DNA from: Anthracocystis setariae
Taxonomy: Eukaryota > Basidiomycota > Ustilaginomycetes > Ustilaginales > Ustilaginaceae
Length of the DNA stretch: 64,000 nt
NCBI GenBank assembly: GCA_928724745.1
Contig: CAKMXJ010000018.1
Location: 372,001 to 436,000 of the forward strand
Direction of reading: 5' to 3'
The notes under the pieces are model-generated. The model was not told the DNA's origin, did not search any database, and saw nothing but the letters and a program-made list of their open reading frames with translations. Shown here piece by piece: positions 10,301 through 18,325 of this stretch (position 1 is its first letter; every line of letters begins with the position of its first letter). The translations under genes and the position numbers were made by a program.

Positions 10301-12014
10301 TTGTTCCTTTGAAGACGATTTTACCACCTTGGCGAGCTGTGAGCGTGTTCTTGAAGATGCTGATCTGTGCAGTCTTGGCGACCAAGTTAAGGGACATAAG
10401 ATTGGCGGCATACGTCGGTACGTATAAAACATTGTGGAGAATGAGGGTATGCGTTTTCCCGTTACCGAGATCGGCAAGTACCTTAACGGTCCCCTTACCC
10501 TCTGTCTTTACGTGGTCACGACTGCCGCTCAGCAGAGGAGGGAACTCCTCAAGGCTGAGATCTGTAAAGAGATCACGATTGATACAAACGTGAACAGTGG
10601 ACGCGGAATCGATAATCCATTGCGTCTCAATGCCGTAACCGCTGTCGGTAGTGGACAAAGCGATGTCGGCAATGGCAAGGCCGGTGAAGAAGGAGGATTG
10701 TGACTTCTTGTCGGAGGGTTGTGCTGCTTTATCCTTAGCCAAGGTAGGGCAATCAGGTCTATAATGACCCTTTTCATGGCAATGATGGCAGGACACTTCC
10801 GACAAGGGACGGCGTGGTTTGATCCCTTTGTTGGTCTTGCCGCGTCTGTTGTTGCGTTGACGCTTATCTGGAGATGATGAAGATGTCGACTTGTGTCTCC
10901 ATTTGCTGTTACGATTCTTGGCAGATTTGGAGCTGGAATCATCCGTCTTGGTGTCGGTCAGGAATGCGGAAGTGTTTTGCCGAGGTCGGGCAGCTAAACC
11001 AAAGGTATGTAACCCCTGTCTTATTTCCTCGGCCTTGAGTTGGTCAAGGTAGCTATCGTACTCAATCTTCTCGTCCAAGGGGGTCCCTTGGAAGTTGAAC
11101 GTCCTAACGGTACCGTCAGGGTCCATAGAGGTGAAGGTTTGTACATCCCGACGTCGTCTGTAACTTTCCTCGAGCTGACTTCGAACGGTATGGTATTCCG
11201 ATCGGAGACCCTTCATTAAGACGGTGAAGCGCTTATTCCAGCTGACTTCAATGCCTCCAAGCTTAAGTTGTTCAACTAGCTTGGTGATTCGTGTGTTATA
11301 GGCGGAGATAGTAGTCTTGTCTTGCTTAATGCTATTGAGCTGTGTTTCGAACTCTTCAATCTTGTATCGTAGTTTAGCGCTAAACGACTTCTCCAGATGC
11401 TTCCATATTCCGTTAGCCGTTTCATGGTGGTTTACCATGGTTGCGATTTCGAGTGACATGCTCGACAGTAGGATACCGCGAGCGATAAGGTTGTAACGAC
11501 GCCAGTCTCGATACTCGTCAGTACCGGGAGCAGGTATAGGCGTTTCTGTCATGATGGCATCATAGATGTCTGGGCCCTTTTGCATTAGAGTTGTGATGCA
11601 GGTGGCACGCCATTTGAAATAGTCGACAGAGTCGTCAAGGTCCGGGAGTTTTTGCCCGTTGGAGAGAAGCTGCGTAGCGAAATCGGAAGTAACCTTAGAC
11701 ATGTTGACAGGTCTGTAAGGTTGTAACGGAGTTGATACCGTGCGTACCGACGAAGGTAGGGGCTCTTGAATAGGAACTTCGCTGTCTTGTACAGCGGAAA
11801 CGATATTTTGTGTTGCAGATGAGGCTTCGCTGGTCACTACAGCGGGAACAGTGTTTTCGTTATTGCGAACTGTATGGTCTCTCGAGCGTCGCGATTGTGC
11901 GGATCGAGGAGGTACTGGGTCTCCGACGTCTGGAATCGAAAGAAGAGACCTTACTGGATTGTTTCTTGTGTTGTAGCGTCGGTATTCTCCCAGTCGTGAA
12001 GCCGTTGGGCTCAT
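7377..12014 (-). pseudogene. Copia1 Gag-Pol polyprotein with one in-frame stop
   Basis: One continuous minus-strand frame of about 1545 codons with a single TGA at 9963-9965. Before the stop: a UBN2-type Gag, a CCHC knuckle (CHHCHEKGHYRPDC, near 10790), a protease core DSAS (copia2 has DSGA), a GAG-pre-integrase (WHDRLGHPG) and the first integrase Asp (HSDVVG). After it: the second Asp (RTDHGSEY), the Glu (EQNGVAERLN), RT (LYVDDVLIF near 8365) and RNase H (SDADFGGD, AEYVAMAE, VDNQAA). The TGA lines up with an Arg codon of copia2. CGA to TGA at a CpG site is the simplest explanation. The start codon ATGAGCCC lies within the primer-binding site. Without readthrough only a 683-aa Gag-protease-partial integrase is made. 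Confidence 0.9.
9963..9965 (-). other. In-frame TGA inactivating copia1 Gag-Pol
   Basis: TGA follows DDYT in the integrase and the same frame resumes at once with residues that align to copia2. It lies between catalytic Asp 1 and Asp 2 of integrase, an unusual place for programmed readthrough, so a point mutation is preferred. Confidence 0.85.
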
Positions 12015-12018
12015 AACC
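12007..12018 (-). other. Copia1 primer-binding site, half-tRNA(iMet) type
   Basis: On the minus strand GGTTATGAGCCC directly follows the 5' LTR. Its complement GGGCTCATAACC is the anticodon stem-loop of initiator tRNA(Met). Drosophila copia is known to prime from this internal site. The ATG of Gag is inside it. Confidence 0.85.
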
Positions 12019-12733
12019 TATTGGAAGTCGACTGCGTCAAGGGGCGACCTTGACGGTAGGCAGCCAGGTACGATGAGTCTATCGTCTGCCAAAGATACTA
12101 TAACAAGTAGCTAAGTCGCTATAGACCTCACACTGGTGGATGGGCGTATAGAGCTGGCTCTGTTGTTATGTCAGGCCAGTTAGATCCGTAACCTAGAGTG
12201 GGCGGTGACGTTAGGCAGCAGGCACGAAGGGGAGAAACCTATGTCGATACAACAGTAGCGACGTCGGTAAGGATCTGTAAGTAGCAGGCGTTATGATACG
12301 GAGAAGTTGGTAATGAATCGATTAAGGGGTCATCAACTGTGCGCTCGAAGTACGCCCTATAAATACACTTAGTCCCCTACACCGTTGTTGCCCGTAGCGG
12401 TGTAGGGAACCCCATAGCGTCGACGTTAGTGACAAGATTCTACGCTAAGTGTAAACAACAGTTGATCATCAACATAAACAACGATGTTGACAATAACATG
12501 ACCCGACGAGTAACATCCCGGTCAGAGATATGATGAGGCACCATGTCAACGTCACGTGGGAACGCACAGTGCCAGCATTGGCATTGGCACGCGTATAGTT
12601 TCCCCGCTGCCGAGTCCCGAGGAATTGTATTGTCGGCAACTATGTCGGAATATCACCGCCCTAGTTATGGGCATACCGACGTCTGTAGTGTCACGTCGAT
12701 AGCTGACGCAGCAGGTGACCATATATTTCAACA
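12019..12733 (-). repeat. Copia1 5' LTR (715 bp)
   Basis: Pairs with 4315-5029 at a constant offset of 7704. It abuts the primer-binding site on one side and the TCAAC duplication (12734-12738) on the other. Confidence 0.93.
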
Positions 12734-12738
12734 TCAAC
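12734..12738. repeat. Target-site duplication of copia1 (right copy, TCAAC)
   Basis: Second copy of the 5-bp duplication. The copia2 LTR resumes at 12739 without loss. Confidence 0.95.
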
Positions 12739-13608
12739 AGCACCAAATACGCAAGCTTGCGTGTTTGGGTTCAACGACTCAAGATGAAAAACCCACAAGG
12801 TACGCGCGCGCACGTTAAGAAGGAACGAACTTAATTAATTTCCCAAATATCAAGGGGGTAGACCCTGGAAACACAACGCTGCCAAACAGTTGAGCAAGCT
12901 GGTGACCATACACGCGAGCTCGCGTATTTGACCGCAACACTCCCCTAGATATCTCACCTATCATCACAGATTCGAGGTACACTGGAGGTCATCTTCCGTG
13001 ACGATGATGGGTAACCCTCATAATCAAGGGTGAACCCCATTCACGGACCACGTCGGTCCGAGCCAATCAGAAAAGGACAACAAACGAGACATACGGTGAT
13101 GTCCCCAACGAGGAGGAAAGACACGCAAGGATTGCGTGTTTAGCAACGAACACTCGTCGGTCATGGGACCTTCTGGAGTAAGGCTATAGCGACGATGGTC
13201 GTCACTTAGCCGTATACGTCTGCTCACGCCATATGTATATATAGAGGTTGCATTTCACTGTGCGGTAATCGGAAATCCATCGAATCATCAACCAACAAAG
13301 TGTGTCCCTAACATACAACCAAGCATACCAACACGCAGGCTTGCGTGTTTGTCTCTCACGTAGTAACCTACCAAGCTTCCTAGTCTACAGCGCCCACTCG
13401 GACGAGTGCGGTCAATATCACTTCGCTCTTACTGGCTCTATCGCCGAAGTGGATTGACAATTGACTTAGTGATTCCAAAACACACTTCCAAGATTGCAGC
13501 TTGAAGTCAGTCAAGGAACGCGGCAAACACGCGCCCTTGCGTGTCTGCAGTCATCTTCGAACGTCTACCCACCACGCAATAGTGATTAGACGCACACAGA
13601 AGCCAACA
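12739..13608 (+). repeat. Copia2 5' LTR, remaining 870 bp
   Basis: Matches 19699-20568 at a constant offset of 6960 with one difference seen. It ends CAACA directly before the primer-binding site. It contains a TATA box (13236-13243) and five of the 20-nt palindromes at roughly 160-210-bp spacing. Confidence 0.95.
13236..13244 (+). promoter_or_regulatory. TATA box of the copia2 LTR
   Basis: TATATATAG lies about 370 bp before the LTR end, between palindromes at 13121 and 13330, and is repeated at 20196-20204 in the 3' LTR. A transcription start about 30 bases downstream is expected. This is inferred from position only. Confidence 0.45.
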
Positions 13609-13620
13609 GGTTATGAGCCC
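13609..13620 (+). other. Copia2 primer-binding site, half-tRNA(iMet) type
   Basis: GGTTATGAGCCC directly follows the LTR and is identical to the copia1 site. It matches the anticodon stem-loop of initiator tRNA(Met). The Gag-Pol ATG is at 13613, inside the site. Confidence 0.88.
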
Positions 13621-16600
13621 AAGGCCTACGGGAAACTCGGAAGGTAGCTACAAAGGAACCCGATCACGAACCCGTCGCTCCGATTCGATTACTGGAACAC
13701 CCAGTGGAGACGACGAAGAATCTACCCTATCTCTAACCCCATCCCCTGAAACACTAACACGCAACGTCGCGTTTACGATGGGCACGGAGATCGACCAAAC
13801 GAAGCTCCGCTTGCCGAAACTCGAGCAAGCGAAGGATTACTACACGTGGAAGGACAGAACTATAGATGTCCTCATGCAAAAGGGCATCCGCGTCTACGGA
13901 ATCATCAAAGGGATCTTCCCCAAACCTCCGGAGTCCAACCCCACGTACATGGAATGGCTCAACGCCAATCTCACAGCATGTGGGATGCTTCGAAGCTGCA
14001 TGTCAATCGACATAAAGCACACGATCAGCGATCTCGAGGATGCCAGGACCATCTGGGTCACTCTCGAAGACCGATTTGCCAAGTCAATGCGATGGCAACT
14101 CGAGGAAATGGAGACCGAGTTCAACAGCCTCAGACAAGAGAAACGGACCATCGACGGCTTCGTTGGCAGAATCAAGCAGCTCGCCGAACAACTGACGTTG
14201 GCAGGCTACGACATAAGCCATCACAAGAAATACAGCGTCCTCATGAAGGGACTGCGAAAGGAGTATGAGAACATCGCGTCGCAAATCATGGAAACGTACA
14301 GAGCTCGCCGGGAGCAAACTCAGATGATCATCCACCGCGAAGGAGATGAAAACGAGAGGTTCACGATGGCGAAAGCACACATTGATGAGAAAGTGGAGTT
14401 TGACTCCATAGTCACAAGGTTGCGTAGCGAAGAACTACGCCTCGGACTCCACTCACACGGTCTGGACCAACAAACGAAGCAAAACCAGTCAGCCTACTTT
14501 GCCAGCGACGGAAAGAGAACGAAGAGGCCAAACACGCAACGTCGTAGAAAAAGAACTCCCATCGAAGAAATAACTTGCTTCAATTGCAACGAAAAGGGAC
14601 ATTACCAGAACAAATGCCCAAAGAAAACGAAGCAAGAGAACACGCAAGATTGCGTAAAGGATGGCAACGTCAACAACGAGAACGCCTACTCCGTTAGCGA
14701 GTTTACCCATCCACGCTCAACCATGTGGCTCATGGATTCAGGAGCCAGCAGGCATATCTGTTGCAATCGTTCCCTTTTCACAGACCTCCGTACAGGTGTG
14801 TCAATGAAACCTATCTGGGTGGCCAATGACGTACCCGTCCAAGTCGAAGGCGTCGGCACAGTGCACCTAGACGTCAACGTCGGACAAGGAGACGTCAACA
14901 AGATCATGCTAACGAACGTTGCTTACATCCCGTCCTTCAATGTCAACCTCCTATCCACAGGAGTGATGAGGAAGAAGGCGGAGATCACCACCAACGATAA
15001 AGAAACCGTAGCAAGGACAAAGAGTGGCCGCATCACCTGCAGGGGTGTACACATTGGACCGCTCACCTACGTTGACCAAGCTGGTGTTGACTTCGCAGGA
15101 CTAGCCGCAGAACACAAGGCAGGGCCTGATCGATGGCACAAGCGTCTCGGCCACCCTGGAGAACGTCGTTTAGAAGAAATTGCAAGAGAGGTCCCAGCAA
15201 TCACGTTGAGTGCAAGGAAAAACCATCAACTTTGCGAGACTTGCGAGATTGCCAAGTCACACAAGCAGTCGTTCAAACACGCAACGTCGCGTGTTGAACA
15301 CCCACTTGGCTTAATCCACACAGACGTCAAAGGACCAATCCCCACCGAAACCCCTCAAGGATACAGATACGCAGTCACATTCATCGACGACTTCTCTCGA
15401 CACACGATGGTGTACCTGATTGCCCGCAAAAGTGAAGTGTTCGGCTGCCTCCAGGAGTATAAAACGACCATGGAGAAGCAAACCGGATATCCACTCAAGA
15501 AGCTCAGATCCGACAACGGAGGAGAGTACACAAGTACGGAAATGGATACCTTCCTCGCTTCTCACGGAATCCTACATGAGTTCACCTCTCCGTTTGCACC
15601 CGAACAGAATGGTGTTGCGGAAAGAATGAACAGAACGTTGTTCAACACAGTACGTTGCTTGTTGATACAATCCCATGCTCCTGACACACTATGGGGCGAC
15701 GCTTTACTTCATGCGACTTACTTAAACAACAGACTTCCAACGAAGGGAAACGGCGACAAGATCCCGATCAAGCTCTTGTACGACAAATCGCCAGATCTCT
15801 CCCTCGTACGAACCTTCGGCTGTGCAGCATATGCCCACATACCGACGGAGAGGAGGTCCGCACTTGACAACCGAGCTGTCCCATGTGTCTACCTAGGGAT
15901 CGCAGCAGGAACTAAGGCTTATAAGTTGTACGATCACGTCGAGAGGAAGTACCTGACACAAGTGCACGCAACTTTCGACGAAGAGTTTTTCCCCTATAAA
16001 GGATCTTCAGAAAAACAACTCGGTTTGCCAACACGCGACGTCTGGAGTTCGGAACAGCAGCCTGCCCCGCTCACACAAGCTCCAAGTCAAGGAAATGACG
16101 AAGGGAACGATGGCAGCTTTAGCAGGTGGCCGTACCTCACCGAACAAGAAAGAGAACAAGGACTGGCAACCCCGCTAGGTTCCCCGCCGACGTCGCCGCG
16201 TCTACAAGCCCTCGCGATTCAAGAATTCAACGATGAGTTGGAACACGCGACGTTGCGTGTTGACAAACCAGACAGCGTTGGATTACTCGACGACGAACCT
16301 CAAACAATCAAGCAAGCCCATCAACGCCCAGACTGGCCGCTATGGAAAGAAGCTATCGACAAAGAACTCAACTCTCACAGCGAAAACGATACTTGGCGTC
16401 TGGTAAAGCCCCCTAGCGGGGCCAACATCATTGGGAGCAGGTGGGTCTTCAAGGTGAAACGTAAATCCGATGGCTCAATTGACAAGTACAAGGCTCGCCT
16501 CGTGGCACAAGGCTTCGCCCAGAAACATGGGATCGACTACGACGAAACCTTTGCACCAGTTATCAAACTATCCACCTTGCGGTTCCTCATGATCATCTCA

Positions 16601-17902
16601 TTGCAAATGGGTTGGAGCATCTACCAGATGGACGTGGCTACCGCGTACTTGAACGGCGAGATCGATGTGGACCTATACATGAGGCCACCACCCACAATCG
16701 ACGACCCTCGGGGCACCACACAAGGCCAGGTGTGTAAACTCAACAAGTCGTTGTACGGACTCAAGCAAGCTGGTCGGACCTGGTACCATAAGGCCGACTC
16801 CACACTCCATGAAATGGGCTTTACACGTAGCAAGCACGACTCAGCCCTCTACGTCAAACATACAACGTTGCGTATTGAAGAGCAACCCATCATCCTAACA
16901 CTATACGTCGACGACATCTTAATCTTCGCTAAGACACAAGACTCGGCCCGGAGTGTTATGGAAGAACTGCGCAGACACTTTAAGATGACTGGCGGTGAAC
17001 TCTTGGACTACATCTTAGGCATCCAAGTCACCCAAACCGCACACACAATTCATCTGACACAGACGAGTTACATCCACCGTCTTCTGGAAACCTACGGCCT
17101 TGCGTGTGCAAACATCACGCACACACCCATCAACCCAACTCACGACCTCAAAGACGGAGACTCACTTTCGCCCACCGAACACTCTACCTACAGAAGTCTC
17201 GTCGGCCAGGTCCTTTATATTGCAACCTGTACACGCCCCGACATCGCCTATGCAGTTCAGAAACTCAGTCGTGAGCTTTCGCAACCACACCATAATGCCA
17301 TGGTGCAAGCAAAGCATTTGCTCCGATACCTCAAGGGCACGGCCTCCCACGGTCTGCACTACACCCGCATCGCCGATCTCAACCCCGCAACGTTGCGTGT
17401 TGACTTCGGACGTTATTTTCGAACATTCACCGATGCAGATCACGCGGGGGACACTGCTACTTCGCGATCAACCTCGGGAATTGTTAACACCGTCGCGGGC
17501 ATGCCATACAGCTGGCTCTCAAAACTTCAGTCCATCGTCACAGACTCAACGACTTATGCTGAGTACGTAGCAATGGCCGAATCTACCAAGGAGATCATCT
17601 GGACACGATGGGTAGCAGCCGAGATAGGACTCAAGGTAGAGACACCCACACAACTCATGGTCGATAACAGAGCAGCGATCGAGCTCGCAAAGGAGTCAAG
17701 ATTCCACAATCGAACTAAACACTTCAGGCTTAAGTATCACATTACACGAGAATGCCAAACTAACAACATCCTGACGGTGAAAGCCGTATCCACTAATGAC
17801 CAACTAGCTGATATGCTAACGAAAGCCTTGGAGAAGAACAAGACTCAGGCAAATCGTGAAGCACTAAACGTCAAAGCCCTAGCAAACGACGCCGCGGAAT
17901 AA
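13613..17902 (+). CDS. Copia2 Gag-Pol polyprotein, intact
   Basis: 1429 residues in a single frame with no recoding site, as in Drosophila copia. Gag (UBN2-like) spans about residues 55-260. A CCHC knuckle CFNCNEKGHYQNKC starts at 322. The protease core is D375-SGAS. A GAG-pre-integrase region follows with WHKRLGHPG and LCETC. Integrase has D571, D634 and E670, a D-x35-E spacing. RT has YVDD at 1098-1101. RNase H lies from about 1270 with DADHAGD, AEYVAMAE and VDNRAA. Every expected catalytic residue is present, so it looks functional. Nine palindrome copies or half copies lie inside the frame. The ATG at 13613 falls in the primer-binding site, so translation must start almost at the LTR boundary. 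The first residues MSP are shared with copia1. Confidence 0.95.
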   Translation: MSPRPTGNSEGSYKGTRSRTRRSDSITGTPSGDDEESTLSLTPSPETLTRNVAFTMGTEIDQTKLRLPKLEQAKDYYTWKDRTIDVLMQKGIRVYGIIKGIFPKPPESNPTYMEWLNANLTACGMLRSCMSIDIKHTISDLEDARTIWVTLEDRFAKSMRWQLEEMETEFNSLRQEKRTIDGFVGRIKQLAEQLTLAGYDISHHKKYSVLMKGLRKEYENIASQIMETYRARREQTQMIIHREGDENERFTMAKAHIDEKVEFDSIVTRLRSEELRLGLHSHGLDQQTKQNQSAYFASDGKRTKRPNTQRRRKRTPIEEITCFNCNEKGHYQNKCPKKTKQENTQDCVKDGNVNNENAYSVSEFTHPRSTMWLMDSGASRHICCNRSLFTDLRTGVSMKPIWVANDVPVQVEGVGTVHLDVNVGQGDVNKIMLTNVAYIPSFNVNLLSTGVMRKKAEITTNDKETVARTKSGRITCRGVHIGPLTYVDQAGVDFAGLAAEHKAGPDRWHKRLGHPGERRLEEIAREVPAITLSARKNHQLCETCEIAKSHKQSFKHATSRVEHPLGLIHTDVKGPIPTETPQGYRYAVTFIDDFSRHTMVYLIARKSEVFGCLQEYKTTMEKQTGYPLKKLRSDNGGEYTSTEMDTFLASHGILHEFTSPFAPEQNGVAERMNRTLFNTVRCLLIQSHAPDTLWGDALLHATYLNNRLPTKGNGDKIPIKLLYDKSPDLSLVRTFGCAAYAHIPTERRSALDNRAVPCVYLGIAAGTKAYKLYDHVERKYLTQVHATFDEEFFPYKGSSEKQLGLPTRDVWSSEQQPAPLTQAPSQGNDEGNDGSFSRWPYLTEQEREQGLATPLGSPPTSPRLQALAIQEFNDELEHATLRVDKPDSVGLLDDEPQTIKQAHQRPDWPLWKEAIDKELNSHSENDTWRLVKPPSGANIIGSRWVFKVKRKSDGSIDKYKARLVAQGFAQKHGIDYDETFAPVIKLSTLRFLMIISLQMGWSIYQMDVATAYLNGEIDVDLYMRPPPTIDDPRGTTQGQVCKLNKSLYGLKQAGRTWYHKADSTLHEMGFTRSKHDSALYVKHTTLRIEEQPIILTLYVDDILIFAKTQDSARSVMEELRRHFKMTGGELLDYILGIQVTQTAHTIHLTQTSYIHRLLETYGLACANITHTPINPTHDLKDGDSLSPTEHSTYRSLVGQVLYIATCTRPDIAYAVQKLSRELSQPHHNAMVQAKHLLRYLKGTASHGLHYTRIADLNPATLRVDFGRYFRTFTDADHAGDTATSRSTSGIVNTVAGMPYSWLSKLQSIVTDSTTYAEYVAMAESTKEIIWTRWVAAEIGLKVETPTQLMVDNRAAIELAKESRFHNRTKHFRLKYHITRECQTNNILTVKAVSTNDQLADMLTKALEKNKTQANREALNVKALANDAAE
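15276..15295. repeat. Palindrome copy in integrase N-terminal region
   Basis: AACACGCAACGTCGCGTGTT encodes part of KHATSRVE after the HHCC motif. The aligned copia1 stretch has the same length but no palindrome, so the motif arose in place rather than by simple insertion. Confidence 0.85.
16242..16261. repeat. Palindrome copy between integrase and RT
   Basis: AACACGCGACGTTGCGTGTT, one base from the consensus, encodes part of EHATLRVD in the linker before the RT domain. Confidence 0.88.
17382..17401. repeat. Palindrome copy at the RT/RNase H boundary
   Basis: ACCCCGCAACGTTGCGTGTT encodes part of NPATLRVD shortly before the first RNase H Asp. Confidence 0.82.
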
Positions 17903-17921
17903 CACGCAAGCGTTGCGTGTT
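17901..17921. repeat. Palindrome overlapping the Gag-Pol stop codon
   Basis: AACACGCAA-GCG-TTGCGTGTT has perfect 9-base arms around three bases. Its first two bases are the last two of the TAA stop (17900-17902). Confidence 0.88.
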
Positions 17922-18325
17922 AACCCTGTACATAGTCACCCAACCCGACTCGACCTTAACAGAACCGACAGAACAAATAAACTTCAAGAAAACCAAATAA
18001 CAAAAAACACCGAAAAAGATCTTAAGCTGACAACTCAGCACCAAAAACACAACGTTGCGTGTTCCCAGAATTAACTACACGCAATCCCCAAGTTCTGCGC
18101 CACCGCCACAGACTTCATATCGGCACATCCGCTTCACAAAGCGTGGAGGCGCAATCCGCAACACACAACGTTGAGTGTTGTAAGATAACTCAATCACACA
18201 CGCTCAGCCGCACACAAAGGGGTTGTAGACGAGAGCTGCATCACACTCGAAGTAGCTCACTCAACTCTCACGACCTTTTTCTCTCTCCACCACCACCACC
18301 AACGACAACGTCGCCAACCATCGAC
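17903..18325 (+). promoter_or_regulatory. Copia2 spacer before the accessory ORF
   Basis: 423 bases hold three palindromes (17901, 18046, 18160) and an A-rich stretch. A CT-rich run with CCACCACCACC lies just before the accessory ATG and resembles leaders of host genes in this window. This fits an internal promoter or leader for the second ORF. Not proven. Confidence 0.35.

Larger units (their letters stand above)
4315..12733 (-). mobile_element. Copia1: Ty1/Copia retrotransposon inserted in copia2 LTR
   Basis: An 8419-bp element on the minus strand with 715-bp LTRs that differ at one base I could find (T at 4651, C at 12355). Order on the minus strand: LTR, primer-binding site adjoining the LTR, Gag-Pol frame with one stop, an about 800-bp gap, an accessory ORF, a polypurine tract, LTR. 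On its own strand the LTR starts TGTTG and ends CAATA, an imperfect terminal repeat. It is the youngest layer of the nest because it interrupts copia2. Confidence 0.95.
12746..18179. repeat. Dispersed 20-nt palindrome family of copia2 (consensus AACACGCAACGTTGCGTGTT)
   Basis: Copies with both arms: 12746-12765, 12909-12928, 13121-13140, 13330-13349 and 13526-13545 in the 5' LTR (each repeated 6960 bases on in the 3' LTR); 13756-13775, 14639-14658, 15276-15295, 16242-16261, 16857-16876 and 17382-17401 in Gag-Pol; 17901-17921, 18046-18063 and 18160-18179 after it. Half copies: 14531-14547, 16030-16043 and 17100-17107. The consensus is a perfect palindrome. In coding sequence the copies occur in different reading frames (HATLRV, NTQDCV and TRNVAF types), so the DNA or RNA sequence, not the peptide, is what is shared. 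I found none in copia1, the Gypsy element, the accessory ORF or the host genes. Confidence 0.85.

Noticed and set aside
13024..13227. 67-codon minus-strand ORF in the copia2 LTR, repeated at 19984
   Set aside because: Repeated only because the LTR is repeated; no sign of a product.
15276..17401. In-frame insertion of a selfish palindrome into Gag-Pol
   Set aside because: Alignment to copia1 shows little or no extra length at 15276, 16242 and 17382 (about three residues at 16857), so simple insertion is not supported for most copies.
12746..18179. CRISPR-like array from the regularly spaced palindromes
   Set aside because: Units are palindromes scattered over 5.4 kb in a eukaryotic retrotransposon, spacers are of unequal length and many are coding; no cas genes.
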